DNA of 64,000 bases, from assembly GCF_047948215.1 (NCBI RefSeq), contig NC_134465.1, forward strand, positions 46,717,946 to 46,781,945, given 5' to 3'. Of the stretch, positions 31,688 to 43,649 are shown in pieces; within the stretch, counting starts at the first letter, position 1, and every line of letters starts with the position of its first letter. The notes under the pieces are model-generated. The model was not told the origin of the DNA, searched no databases, and saw only the letters and a list, made by a program, of their open reading frames with translations. A program made the position numbers and the translations under genes. The DNA is from Lycorma delicatula. Its lineage: Eukaryota; Arthropoda; Insecta; Hemiptera; Fulgoridae.

Positions 31688-32072
31688 ATCTAGATCATTC
31701 GTTCTCAATGTGGGCGACATCGCCCCCTTGTGAGTGCTGGAGGCCTTCAGGGAGGACGGTAGAAGGCCCACAGAAAATTGGGGGCGTCAGGCGATTTAAG
31801 AAGTTGATGGCTGATTAAAAAAAAAAAAAAATGTAAAACTTATGTTTTCCTGATATTTCAAACTAAAATGTAAGTTTCAACTCAGAAATAGGATATGCCA
31901 AGTTTAAAAACAATAATTGTAATTGCTGTTTTTAAGAGCGCATCTTAAAAACAGCAATTGTAATTTTTATTTTTAACAGATAGTAGGTTTAAAAATTTTG
32001 GGGAGCGCTAGAATGTTTTTGATTCTCAATCTGGGCGGCGGGCAAAAAAGTTTGAGAATCAATGATCTAGAT
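31688..32072. mobile_element. hAT-like MITE, 369 bp
   Basis: The element is 31696-32064, flanked by an exact 8 bp duplication ATCTAGAT (31688-31695 and 32065-32072), the hAT signature. The left end CATTCGTTCTCAATGTGGGCG faces the reverse complement of the right end, CATTGATTCTCAAACTTTTTTG, which is the common hAT-type pattern. Internal matter includes CATCGCCCCC and GGGCGGCGGGC. No transposase, so mobilised only by a partner elsewhere. Confidence 0.88.
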
Positions 32073-33570
32073 GAACTAGTTGGACCCTAAAACGTAAAAA
32101 AAATCCCATTTTTGAAATGATCACCATAGTTTTCCTTTTAATGTAATAGCTATTCTATCTACATTTTCCAGGAATATAAAAATTATAGTATTTATTTTTG
32201 TGGGAATACTTTTACTTTAATATATTGTATTACTAAAATAGGTGGAATAAAAATCAATAAAGATGTTTGTATAGATGAGAAAATTAATGTGTTATATATA
32301 TTTATAAGTAAAGAAGAAAAAAATGAAAATTAATAATAATCTACTTGGAGAAGTAGTATAATAGATGAGAGGGACCACCCAAATTTCAAAATACCCGAAT
32401 AATATAATAATAATTATAATATTACCTTACGAGACGACTAGATTTTGATAGTAAGATCGAAATAGAATTGATTCTAAAATTTTATTACCACATTATTAGT
32501 TTTATGTACAGTTTAGTGAAAGTAATTCCGGAAATAGAGTCGATAGGTGTAAAGATCGAAAGATAGTTTAACACAGAAAGAGGGACAAACGGATAGCGAG
32601 AGTAAAAGAGAGTGTTATTTAAGGGAGAGGGGAAAGAGAGAAGGCGAGTAGATGTACCTGTGCAATATAGTCTTATGTTATAGTATTGCATTATAATATT
32701 CCTGTGTATAGTGTAGACTGTAGAGGCAATACCTAGTATAATCGAAACAAGGCACGATTTTTTAACACTTTGAAATCACGAATTTAAAGCCAACTCAAGT
32801 CAAGATGTCGGTTGTTAGTTGGTTACGAAAATTCACCTGCGGCTTTGTCACGACTGATACGAAAGTATTAAAGAAAAAAAAACGACTTAAACGGACAACA
32901 ACAGTTAAATACCTGCTATTAAAATAAAATTTAAGAAAATGCTATTTAACTATTTTTTTTTTTTTTTTTGTAATTATGTAACATAGTATAATCAAATAAT
33001 TAACGGTCCTAAAAAATCACATTTGGATAAACTTTCTTATTACGTATAGAAACTACAAATATTATAAATATGAAAGCTATATTATCAAAACAATGAAGGA
33101 AAAATCGCTATAATTTAAAAAATTGATTAAATCGTAATTTTTTTAAAACACTCACGTTTAACAGAATAAATAAATATATTACACAAATTTATACATATTT
33201 AATTTTAATATTGTAAGCTAACTAATTTGTCCAGGCACTCTATTTTTTCCCCTAACGTTTTTTTAAAATTTACAATCGATTCTGATTTTTCGACATAATA
33301 ATTAAATTTGAATACAAAAAACAATGACATAAAAACAGGAGTTTCCATTGAAATCCCTAAAAGAACTGTAAATGTCCACATATCTTATACAGTATATATA
33401 AATACGTACATACAAAGATATATGTCCAAGGAACATCGATAAAGTTCAGAACAGAAAAATTAAAGAAAAACACCAAAAAATAAACTTAAAATCAAACGAA
33501 GAATAACTAATCAAACAAAAAAAAAACAGTAAAACAAATCAAAAGACCAACAAAAATAAGTGTCGAAACG
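32073..33570. other. AT-rich non-coding stretch
   Basis: No gene or known repeat. A GA-rich patch at about 32570-32645 and long A/T runs. Confidence 0.5.
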
Positions 33571-33574
33571 AAAT

Positions 33575-33830
33575 GAAGAATTTTGACGATGCACATTCTG
33601 ACTCCGTAGGGGAAGAAATTCTCCATGTGACAATTACGGTCACCACGCTACCCCCACCTAGCCTTTTTGAGCTTTAGCGGAGGTCATCTTCTATACCTCG
33701 GTTATGACATCTTCTAGTCTTAACCTCAGCTAGGATGTCACCGATGTGAATGCCACAAGCAACGTTCACATCAGCAAGAACTCTTGAACAAAACACATCT
33801 CAAGTCTTAGACAAGACTGAAAAACTAACA
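33575..33830 (-). repeat. dispersed repeat RF, copy 1
   Basis: GGATGTCACCGATGTGAATGCC and ACGTTCACATCAGCAAGA correspond to blocks at 40640-40705 in the same orientation. A less conserved part (ACCTAGCC, GAGGTCATCTT) precedes. GC content suggests the UTR of a retrotransposon, possibly of the LINE whose ORF1 lies just downstream on this strand. Confidence 0.6.
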
Positions 33831-34125
33831 AGTGAAGGAACTGGAAACTACCAACCCGGAATAAGTTAATTGAGTTCGACACACAACAGGTAAAATATAA
33901 CAATAAGTAGCGTAATATAACACTAATGAAACATTATTGTTCCATAAGAACATAAATAATAAAATAAATCAGAGTAAGATAACTAACACAAAAATATCAA
34001 AAAACAAAAATAACACAAAAATAAACGAGTCGCGACTGATTTATTAGTTTATTTATTTTTTTGTTCACCTTCATTTACCCCGTCACACCGGAACCGGAAC
34101 AAGCATCTAAGTATAACCCAGCTCC

Positions 34126-34139
34126 GGGGGGGGGGGGGT
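34126..34139. repeat. poly(G) run
   Basis: GGGGGGGGGGGGG flanked by CTCC and TGC. An unusually long G homopolymer. Confidence 0.85.
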
Positions 34140-34219
34140 GCATTTGCCCCAATCTACCTCGGCAGAACACAAGGTCCTGCGCAAGTAGGCGGGACTCAGT
34201 CTTGCCGTACATGTCACGC

Positions 34220-34867
34220 CTCTAATGAGAGGACCCAAAAGGTATCTTTTGGGTCCTCTCATGAAGATGCGGCACATGTTCAGCACTGAACATGTGCCGC
34301 ATCTTCATGTCGTAGGTAAAGCCTTGCATCCCCTACCTCCGGGTGCATGTCCATGCAACCGAGAGTCTCTTGCCAGCAGACCTTCCGTAAATGACCGGCC
34401 TCACCACAGATGAAACAGTGGCCACTACGATCTGGGCCGGTACACGAATTGGCCCTGTTGCCTAGCTTCCAGCAGGGAAAACAAAGGTCGTCAGATGAAC
34501 GTCTCACAACCTTACAAGCCACCCATCCAATACAGATAGTCCATCAGCCAATAATTTATTCGCAAGGATGGGGGCACAGCCACAGAGACCATCTTCATCA
34601 CACCATAGGTCGGTCGCATGGACATAACTTCGATCGACACTGACTCCCCCCTGATTTTTCGAAACTCCGTAATGAACTCATCCTGAGTAGCGAGTACATC
34701 CACGTTCTTAATAAACACGTGGACCCTCCTACCACTCCTTGTCAGAGCCGTAGTGTACCCTCAGAAATATCCTTGCTTATCCGTTCAGCAGCACCACTAA
34801 CGGCCCACACCCGGATGTGGAGGTCCTCACCATTGGAGACGCTACCACTCGCGCCATGAAGGCCGGC
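34220..34867 (-). pseudogene. LINE ORF1 (Gag-like) with CCHC zinc knuckles
   Basis: Minus-strand nucleocapsid-like protein of a non-LTR element, the RNA-binding partner of ORF2. From the top: ISKDISEGTLRL (about 34780), then MFIKNVDVLATQDEFITEFR (34718 down), YGVMKMVSVAVPP, and a knuckle region CFPCWKLGNRANSC followed by CFICGEAGHLRKVC (CX2CX4HX4C). The frame shifts between the two main blocks near 34515-34530. After GCMDMHPEVGDARLYL the protein runs into two inverted duplications and stops. The RNA-recognition-like segment plus paired knuckles is the layout of R1-clade ORF1. Its 5' part is interrupted by a SINE at 34868. No ORF2 follows. Confidence 0.8.
34225..34309. repeat. two adjacent near-perfect hairpins
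   Basis: Hairpin 1 (34225-34262) has 17 bp arms (ATGAGAGGACCCAAAAG) around a 4 nt loop. Hairpin 2 (34260-34309) has 23 bp arms (it begins CATGAAGATGCGGCACATG) around the 4 nt loop GCAC. They overlap by 3 nt and lie at the end of a LINE ORF1 relic. Confidence 0.95.
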
Positions 34868-35194
34868 AGTATTTACAAGCTTTTCTTTCTTTTTCCTGTT
34901 TAGCCTCCGGTAATTACCTTCGAGATAATACTTCAGAGGATGAATGAGGGTGATATGTATGAGTGTAAATGAAGTGTAATCTTGTACCGTCTCAGTTCGA
35001 CCATTCTTGAAATGTGTGGTTAATTGAAACCCCCAACCACCAAAGAACACCGGTATCCACGATCTAGTATTCAAATCCGTATAAAAATAACTGACTTTAC
35101 TAGGACTTGAACGCTGGAACTCTTGACTTCCAAATCAGCTGATTTGGGAAGACGCGTTCACCATTAGACCAACCCGGTGGGTTAGTATTTACAA
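34868..35194 (-). mobile_element. tRNA-derived SINE-1 inserted in LINE ORF1
   Basis: The body 34879-35183 is in reverse orientation. The tRNA-like head is at the right (CCAAATCAGCTGATTTGGG, CATTAGACCAACCCGG). The tail is CTTTTTCCTGTTTAGCCTCC at the left. The exact duplication AGTATTTACAA lies at 34868-34878 and 35184-35194. Confidence 0.94.
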
Positions 35195-35344
35195 AGCCTA
35201 CATCCAATTACAATTACTCTATTGTTTTTCTTTGATAAGAAATGTCAACTTTGAAATTACAATGTCAACTCTGACCGACATTCAATACGAAATTCACGAT
35301 AAAACGCAGAAAAGCTACCTGTTCGACAAAGAGATGTGCTTATA

Positions 35345-35437
35345 TATTTTTTTTTTGTCTTCAGTCATTTGACTGGTTTGATGCAGGACTCCAAGATTCC
35401 CTAACTAGTGCTAGTCGTTTCATTTCAGTATATATAT
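35345..35437 (-). mobile_element. very short LINE-A 3' end
   Basis: Poly-T, then GTCTTCAGTCATTTGACTGG and GCTAGTCGTTTCATTTCAGT. It is cut off at a TA run. About 90 bp of the family tail only. Confidence 0.85.
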
Positions 35438-35481
35438 ATATATATATCTTTTTCAAGTATATACTTATAAATTGATATATA

Positions 35482-35482
<1 letters not shown>

Positions 35483-35534
<52 letters not shown>
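35483..35534. repeat. (GT)n microsatellite
   Basis: About 25 GT units. Confidence 0.97.
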
Positions 35535-35538
<4 letters not shown>

Positions 35539-36070
35539 ATTATTGATAATTTTAGGTTTGTTGTGTGAAAAGTGTTAACCACATTGAGATATGGGTATGA
35601 TTATATGTACTAAAGCTTTAGGGTACTTAATTTAGCCACTGAGCAATGGAAAACAGTAAAAACGAGTTGCGAGTATTTAAACAAAACATACAACACTTAT
35701 GGTTAGTCTATTTACATTTACAATGCATTTTTTCCCGCTTGAAACAAGATAGGTAGTTTGAAAAGCTAAACTCTTTGTTATAAATGAAATTCAATTAGCT
35801 CTTCAAACTGACGTTCATAACAGGAAAGTGTGATTATGAGACAGGAAGATCTATGATTTCATCTAGATCCAAAAAAGGTTTTGCGAAGTGTATTTACATT
35901 AAAGGATGTTATAATAATTCTTGTTCTTGTGCCAAAAAGAAACTCAAATGTCATACAACGAAAATAAATAACTATCAAGCAATTATATGACAGTAATAGT
36001 ACTAAAAAAATTTTTTTTTCTGTAACAGATTAGAAAACAGTAATTATGGCATTGTTTTTTGTTATTTTTT
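35535..36070. other. unassigned AT-rich stretch
   Basis: No coding region or repeat partner recognised. Confidence 0.45.
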
Positions 36071-36766
36071 ACTTCCTCGTACGAAGAAAAGATTTATTGT
36101 GACCGCGAAAAATTTCGGTTTTCTAATTTTAATGAAAATATCCATTTTGACTATCCCTGAATTCATTTTGACTAGTTTTGGCATGACATCTGTATGTACG
36201 TATGTATCCCGCATAACTTAAACACGATTAGCTGTAGGATGATGCAATTTTGAATTTAAAACTATTGTAACATTTAGTTGTGCTCCTCCCCTTTTGATCC
36301 CAATCGACTGAACCAAAAGTTATCAAAAAACGCCAAAATCAAAAAAATTGGATTTTTTACTCTTTCTTAACTGCAGTAATGAGCCCTCATTGAGAGCTTT
36401 TCAACGAATGTCATGTGGTACTTATTTTCATTGGTTCCAGAGTTATAGCGAAATAAAATTTCAATTAATGAAATATTTGGATTTAACAAGGGGAAGACAC
36501 ATCGGTTTGAATCGAACTTAATCCTTTATTTTTGTTTTTTAACTTTATTTTTTAATTTAAATATTTTGATTTATTAATAATTACCCTCTAATTGTAAAAA
36601 ACGATTTACGATAAATAATAATCCAGTAATAACAATAAAAAAACACATGAAACAATATCATAAGTTATTAATGAAATAAAGTTTTATGTTTTTTTTCATT
36701 TAATAAAATGTGTATGTGTAATTCAGTAGTCATACAAGGAAGTCATGTGGTGACCACATAAGATAT
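36071..36766 (+). repeat. R600 dispersed repeat, full-length
   Basis: From ACTTCCTCGTACGAAGAAAAG to TCATACAAGGAAGTCATGTGG and a decayed terminal hairpin (GTGGTGACCAC). The box-B-like site is mutated (GGTTTGAATCG). Confidence 0.87.
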
Positions 36767-36929
36767 TTGTTTTTAAATAGTTTGTAAATAAATTTAAAAC
36801 TATAGTTGCATATTTTAATACTTTACGTACATTAGTTATACAATTTTTTCATCGGCTTATAATAAAAAAAAAATTTTAAATAGGTATACATTACGAAAAA
36901 AAAACAATAATATATTACCTGAGAAGAAA

Positions 36930-37296
36930 ATATTAGAAGCTTTTAAAATGTGATGCTATAGGAGAATGTTAAAAATGAGGTGAGTGGATAAAATGTCAAA
37001 TGAAGAGGTATTGCGGCAAATAGATGAAGAAAGAAGCATTTGGAAAAATATAGTTAAAAGAAGAGACAGACTTATAGGCCACATACTAAGGCATCCTGGA
37101 ATAGTCGCTTTAATATTGGAAGGACAGGTAGAAGGGAAAAATTATGTAGGCAGGCCACGTTTGGAATATATAAAACAAATTGTTAGGGATGTAGGATGTA
37201 GAGGGTATACTGAAATGAAACGACTAGCACTAGATAGGGATTCTTGGAGAGCTGCATCAAACCAGTCAAATGACTGAAGACAAAAAAAAAAAAAAT
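36930..37296 (+). mobile_element. LINE-A 3' end
   Basis: Starts near TTAGAAGCTTTTAAAATGTG (LEAFKM, then a stop, then CYRRML). It then has an open frame from 36984: SNEEVLRQIDEERSIWKNIV, RLIGHILRHPGIVALILEG, then VGRPRLEYIKQIVRDVGC. It ends in GACTGAAGACAAAA and a long A run. Protein nearly identical to the 9417-10696 copy. Confidence 0.92.
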
Positions 37297-37339
37297 TTTA
37301 AATGTGTGCATATATAATTGCCCTTACACCCCGGGCATA

Positions 37340-37592
37340 TGATGAAGAAAGAAGCATTTGGAAAAATATAGTTAAAAGAAAAGAGAGACATATTATGGCA
37401 TCCTGTAATAGTTGCTTTGATATTGGAGGGACAGGTAGATGGGAAAAATTGTGCAGGCAGGCAACGTTTGGAATATGCAAAACAAATTGTTAGGGATGTA
37501 GGATGTAGGGAGTATAAAGAAATGAAACGATTGGCACTAGACAGGTAATCTTGGAAAGGTGCATCAAATCAGTCAAATGATTAAACACAAAA
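37340..37592 (+). mobile_element. LINE-A 3' end, second adjacent copy
   Basis: GATGAAGAAAGAAGCATTTGG to AATGATTAAACACAAAAAA, with an internal deletion around RHIMASCN (part of GHILRHP lost). In direct orientation only about 45 bp after the previous copy's tail. Confidence 0.88.
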
Positions 37593-37690
37593 AAAATGTA
37601 AATTTTAAATTCCCAAACGAATTTTGAATAAATATATATTAAATAATGATAACGCTTAGTAGATTTTTATTATAATCACAAAGGGAAAAA

Positions 37691-38358
37691 AAATTGATGT
37701 GGACACCACATAACTTCCTTGTACGCCTATTAAATTACACATACACATTTTTTTTAAATGAAAAGTACATAAAATTTTATTTCAATAACTTCTGTTATTT
37801 TTTTTCTTCTTATTATTGAATAAGTATCGTAAATTTCTTTTACAATCACAGGTTAATAATTAGTAATAAATCAATATATTTAAATTTAAAAAAAGAAGAT
37901 GAAGTCTGATTCGAACCGATGTGCCTTCGTTTGTAAGATCAATATATTTCATTAATATAAATTGCTATAACTCGCTATAACTCTGGAAAGAATGAAAGTA
38001 CCACTTATGACATATCGTTGAAAAGCTCTCAATGAGGACTTATTACTACAGTTAAGAAAAAGTGCAAAATCCAAATTTCTTTGGATTTCGGGCTTTTTTT
38101 GGATACTTTTGGTTCAGTCGATTGCAATAAAAAGAGGAGGTGCATATCTACGAAAGTCCTAAATCGAAAATTTCAACATCTACGGCTAATCATTTTTGAT
38201 TTATGCGAGATACGTAACGTACGTACGTACGTGCAGACATCACGCCGAAACTAGTCAAAATGGATTCAGGGATGATCAAAATGGATATTTCCGTTGAAAT
38301 TTGAAACTGAAATTTTTCGCGATAACAATACTTCCTTTACTTCGTACAAAGAGGTAGT
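37691..38358 (-). repeat. R600 dispersed repeat, full-length
   Basis: From TTGATGTGGACACCACATAAC and CTTCCTTGTACGCC to CTTCCTTTACTTCGTACAAAG. Contains the run GTACGTACGTACGTGCAGAC. Confidence 0.88.
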
Positions 38359-38734
38359 AATGATTAGCAAAAATTAAATTATATAGGTAGGTCAAGAATT
38401 AAATAGCAATGAGAAATATTTAGAATGATATTACCGTAGCAATATTTTCACAGAAATTTGTTTCTTTATTTCATTTTTTAACGTATACCTCAACATATCA
38501 GCAAAATATTGGAAAAGCAGAAAAAGGAAAACAATAATAAAAACCTTTAAAATGTGATATTACAGAAAGATTAAAAAAATGAATAAATTAATGAACTACG
38601 ATATAAAGTAGTTGTATAAAAATAGATATGGAAAAATAGAAGAACGTAGAACGATTAGTCTAAATATCACATGCAGTTATGGTACTATTAAAGGTACTAA
38701 ATAAGTAGATATACAATAAATTGGATGGCGATAT

Positions 38735-40470
38735 TGAGAAGAACAGTACGGGTTTAGAAGAGCTGTTGGAACAAGGAACACTATAGGGCTGCTAAGAGTA
38801 GTAGGTGAACCCACCGGATTGGTCTAGTGGCGATCACGTCTTCCCAAATCAGCTGATTTGGGAAGAAGTCGAGAGTTTCAGCGTTAAAGTCCTAGTAAAG
38901 TCAGTTATTTTTACACGGATTTGAATACTAGATCATGGATTCTGTTGTTTTTTGGTGGTTGGGTTTCAATTAACCGAGGTGTGTGGAATACTAGATCATG
39001 GATTCTGTTGTTCTTTGGTGGTTGTGTTTCAATTAACCACACACCTCAGGAATGGTCGAACTGAGACTGTACAAGATTACACTTCATTTACACTAATACA
39101 TATCATCCTTATTCATCCTCTGAAGTAATACCTGAACGGTAATTCCCGGAGGCTAAACAGGAAAAAGAAAAGAGTAGTAGGTGAAAGGTACATGGAAAGG
39201 AGACGGAAAGCGTATGTATGAATTTGTCGATCTAGAAAAGGTGTTTGATAGAGTTATATGGAGAGAGTTAAATTACTGGTAATTTTAGAAAACAAGGGAG
39301 TTGACTGGAAAGAAAGGCGCCTGATAAAAGAGCTGTACTATAATCAGAGAATAAAAGTGAGGGTAGGAGACGAAATGACAGGAAGAATAAGAATTGAAAG
39401 AGGAGTGATTACAGGGTTGCTGCATGTCACCAAAACTGTTTAGTATATATTTGGAAGAAATAATTAAATGCTGTCTGAATGGGAAAAAAGTAATAAAACT
39501 CTGGGGAAGAAAAATAGAATGTATACGTTTTACTGATGATATAGTGATACTGGAAAAGTAAACTAAATGAATTGCTTGACGGCTTAAATGACATTTTCAT
39601 AAGAATCAATAAAAAGAAGACAAAATGTATGGTATTAGATGGAAAAGAAGAGAGAATTGAGATTATGATAGGAAATGCAATTTTAGAGCAGGTGAAAAAA
39701 TTTCAGAACTAGGGAGCTTGATAACTGATGATCTGACTTGCACAGTAGAAATTAAAACAAGAATATCAAGAAATGAGAAGGCATTTAATTTGAAGGAAGA
39801 CTGTCGTGCGGGAAGATAAACTTAACGTTAACGAAGAGATTAATGAAATATTTTATTTGGAGTGTGATGCTTCATCGAACTGAAACATGGACGATGACAA
39901 AGGCAGACAGGAAAAAAATTGAGGCTTTTGAGATGAGTTTATAGCGAAGAATGATAAATGTGAGATGACAAGAACGTGTAATAAGGAGAATCGGAGAGAC
40001 CAGGAAATCACTAAATCTGATTAAATATAGGAAAAGGAACCGACTAGATATTGTATGAGAAGAACGTGTTTATTAGTGGATACGAATGAAAGGCTTGGTG
40101 AATGAAAGGAAAAGATTTCAAATGATGGATAGGATTATGGAAAAGAGAAAATATGCTTAAACAAAGTGGTTATCAAAGGACAGAACAAGGTGGAGAGTAG
40201 TAACCGTGACTAGACCTGCCCTAATGGCAGAACATAATGAATTAATGAAGGAGAAATATTTGTAACCGAATTTTGTAAACACATGAATTAGTTTGATCGG
40301 CCATATGTTAAGACAACCAGTTTTAGTTAATTTAATAATACAAGGTCGTTTAAAAGATAGAATTGCGGAAGAAGACAAAGATTGGAGAATATAAAATAAA
40401 CAGAACATAATAAATTGGACAAATAGGATGTAATAAATACTGTTATAAGGATATAAGTTTAGCATAGAAC
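38735..40470 (+). pseudogene. LINE-D reverse-transcriptase relic split by a SINE
   Basis: Decayed non-LTR RT. Before the SINE: EEQYGFRRAVGTRNTIGLLR. After it: a DLEKVFDRVIWREL-like block (39220-39265), NKGVDWKERRLIKELYYNQR (39291 on), RIERGVITG, SPKLFSIYLEEIIK, and the catalytic IRFTDDIVILE near 39525-39550 (FTDD in place of FADD). Further on: SVMLHRTETWTMTKADRK (about 39860), FEMSL and LIGHMLRQPVLVNLIIQG (about 40295). Motif order equals LINE-A but the protein differs clearly, so a separate family. Multiple stops and shifts. Confidence 0.8.
38794..39185 (+). mobile_element. SINE-1 with internal tandem duplication
   Basis: The body 38810-39169 lies between exact 16 bp copies of AAGAGTAGTAGGTGAA (38794-38809, 39170-39185). 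Its head has the full palindrome CCCAAATCAGCTGATTTGGG. The middle is duplicated: ACTAGATCATGGATTCTGTT occurs twice about 65 bp apart, each followed by a CAATTAACC block, so the copy is longer than the others. Confidence 0.95.
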
Positions 40471-40514
40471 AGAAAGGAATAAAAACTATCACTAAACCTG
40501 TCAAATAACCGTTC

Positions 40515-40740
40515 GACAACCCAACTTTGTAGGTGGACAACACCTACCTTGTGACGCCAAGCCACCTCCTCCGTTCCTGAGGAGTTTTACCAGAGGTCGT
40601 CTTTAGACCCTCTAACTGATTACATCTCACAGTCATCAGCCAGGCCTCGGTCGGGATGTCACCGATGTAAATGCCTCGGCAGACATTTGCATCAGTAAAA
40701 TACAAATTAAATTTTGCCTTCACGTAGGCCTCAAACGAAC
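40515..40740 (-). repeat. dispersed repeat RF, copy 2
   Basis: GGGATGTCACCGATGTAAATGCC and ACATTTGCATCAGTAAAA match 33720-33785. It also has CCTGAGGAGTTTTACCAGAGGTCGTC. GC-richer than its flanks. Confidence 0.6.
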
Positions 40741-41545
40741 ATATTTACATCCAATCTAACAAAACAGTTAGATTAAAAAAATTAAATTGCGAACTGGAAA
40801 TAAAAATAAGTATAAAACTGATTTATTGATCATAACTAATAGAAATTATAACCAAAACTAAAAATTATCTTTCTCTATATTAGCAAAATTATGAGCTCTG
40901 TATATGAATGACAGATGACTGTCGAGAAATTACATCGATTGAACCTGCACAATGATTTTTTTCTCTTTGTCTGCATTGTTAGATTGAAGCAGTGGTTTAA
41001 AACATGGTTTAATGCACGTAAAACAACTGAAATATAAGAATCAAAGTGCTTTCTCTGAGAGTAATGATGATCATTATAAAACTACAGTGAACAGATGAAA
41101 GGTGTTAATTATACGGCTAAATATCACCTGATTTTCGGTCGGTGGATTCGACAAGTTGCTACGCAATTCTATATTTGGCTCACCAAAGAAGGTAACGAAG
41201 AATTATTTAATTTATAATTTTCCTTAATACGCCTGGCATTATATGCTTTTACTCTGAAGAATGGTATGTCATTTTGATTTATGTCAAGTCCCATCTACAA
41301 CCATTATGATTATGTCTCCTTAATATCCATAATTTTTATATTTATTAATGTTTTTCAAATTTTAAATACAAAATATAAAATTAAATGTACAATAAAGTTA
41401 ATGTGATCATAATTCAATGTACAAAGAGCATCTGTAAGACTGGCGATTAAAAATCCGCAAAAAAAAAACACAGCCGAAGTTTTAAAGTTTTTTTTTTTTA
41501 AATTAATTTCTCGATAAAAGCTTTAAATAAATAACATATGAAAAA
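40741..41545. other. AT-rich non-coding stretch
   Basis: Nothing recognised. Confidence 0.45.
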
Positions 41546-41549
41546 TTTC

Positions 41550-41614
41550 ATAACCCGGATTCAAACCCTGGACTATCGGATGAAAGGCCGAGACACTATC
41601 ACTCCGTCACGAAA
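41550..41614 (-). mobile_element. SINE-2 tRNA-like head
   Basis: The reverse strand reads CGTGACGGAGTGATAGTGTC, CGGCCTTTCATCCGATAGTC, then box B-like GGGTTTGAATCCGGGTT. It matches the head of the SINE at 44497 and the piece at 41895. No mature tRNA fold is preserved. Confidence 0.65.
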
Positions 41615-41894
41615 ATCAGAATTAATTAATTTATTTTATTAAAAAAGTTTTTGAATCTTCTGCAGTAGTCCCCCATTTTCAAAAAAAAAAAAAAAAAAAC
41701 TAATCCTACATTAACCTAATAAATTTGGTTGCTTTTATTCCGTTAGCCAGAAAACGTGGATAACTTCCAGTACCTATATATAAATAAAGGCATCTACTGC
41801 AAAAGATACAATAATTTCTTCTTGATGAATAATTCTCCACATAGTTTGAAGTTTATGAATAGAAATATGAAAATTTTGTGGAGTAAGAAAATTG

Positions 41895-41962
41895 TCATGC
41901 TTAACCGGGAGTCAAACCTGAGACTTCCGGTTGAAAGAGCGATACGCTACCACTTCTTTTTA
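41895..41962 (-). mobile_element. SINE-2 tRNA-like head, second copy
   Basis: The reverse strand reads GTGGTAGCGTATCGCTCTTTC, AACCGGAAGTCTCAGGTTTG, ACTCCCGGTTAAGCATGAC. Same head as above, independently decayed. Confidence 0.62.
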
Positions 41963-43600
41963 TTTTATTTAATTTTCTAAACCGAAAGTGCATTTTAAAA
42001 TATTATTAGTTTACTAATTAATCCGTTAGCTTTAAAATTATAATGGCTATAATTGTAACTTTTCCTTATTTTTATTTAAAAAATATCTTATTTTAAATAA
42101 TGGTTTTAAATAAGGTCTATTTAAACAAAAAAAAAAAAAAACGTTATACACAACGTGATTCCTTTGAATAGCGAGGAATCTTACTGAAAATTTTTATAAA
42201 TATAAAAACATACTTTTGTCTGTAATTATGTAACAAAAATACAATACTGACGAATATCGGAATTAAAATATGACCTCGTTTTGTTAAAGATTATTAATCA
42301 CAGAAGAATAATGTTTAAAAAAATCGTAGAAGAAAATATTAGACGGTGTTACCAGTAAAAAAAAAAAAAAAAAAAACATGTATACAAGATAATTATAGAA
42401 GATAAATGTTTTTTTACATAGTATTTATATTTAAAATTATGAATCACATGGTTTTTTTTTATAAAAAAAACCTAGGAGGTTTTAATAACTCAGAATAAAA
42501 AACAACAAATCGTCCAAAATATTGTGATTTAGATAGAGGGATTAAAGGTTGAATTTATGGATACAATAGCGGAACACACACACACAGTTTTAGAGACGTA
42601 TGATGTATAAGAGTAATATATTTTAAAAAAATTAAAAGGCTCTAACACGTAATACTGACCCGTTGCACTAACCTTCCATGTACACCACTGCTGTGTAGAT
42701 GAGAAAGAGTGAACGAGCGAGTGAGAGAGATATAGCGAGAGTATAAGCGAGAGGGAACGAAAATGTTTGTTCGGAAGGTGAGTGAATGAGTGTGCGTGTA
42801 TGCGTGTGCGTGCTCGCGCGCGGATGTATATAAAACAAGATTTGTGTAACTGATACTGATCAGGATATATCTTTCTGATGTCCAAGCAAATTAAAAAGGT
42901 TCTGTCATGGGTTTTAACATTTTATATTCTACAACAGAAATATGTAACTTTTTTCTCTCTTCATCAGTAAATGATGAATTAAAATAAACGGAATATTTTT
43001 AAAAATATATTCAATATTTTTAATTAGTATTTAATATCACTTCTGTATTTAAGAAATTATTAAAATTACATTTATAATATAATATTAAGTCTAATATAAT
43101 TAATTTAGGTCATATTTAGTATTTTTATACACACACGCGCGCGCGCGCAGAGGGAGAGAGTCGAATAAATGCTACTGTAAAATCATAAGAAAAGTAGGTA
43201 AGGCAATCAGATATAATAAAGAAAAAACACTGGAAATCTCCATTAAGAAACATCTATTTCCGTAAATTATTTTTAAAACAAAGAGTTAACGAGTAATTGA
43301 ACTTTCACAACTATATAAAGGGAATCTTTGTAGCCCATCAAAGACACAGATAAAATCCAGTTAAATATTTATTTGGCATAAAGTTTTTAGATATAGAAAT
43401 CATACAAATAAATATTAAAATTAGATAATTATTTTAATAAATTCAAAATAAAATTACGCTTGATGTCGAAATTTTTTTAAATCTAAAAAAAAATTAGATT
43501 GAGCAATTTGATTGTTAAACAATTTTATAAGAATAAAAAAGCGGCATTCCCTTCACGCGGCTAAACCGCGTTCCTGTAAAATCCTACAACTGAGGGTTGT
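41963..43600. other. AT-rich non-coding stretch
   Basis: No gene. GA-rich and GT/CG patches at about 42700-42830 and a CG run at 43135-43148. A short frame overlapping 42529-42885 is low-complexity. Confidence 0.5.
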
Positions 43601-43649
43601 TTCTGATGCACGGCTTACACATACAATTTAATTTAAAATAGTTATAATT

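Noticed and set aside
34742..35074. 110-residue protein on the minus strand
   Set aside because: A fusion of SINE-1 body sequence with the LINE ORF1 relic through the insertion point.
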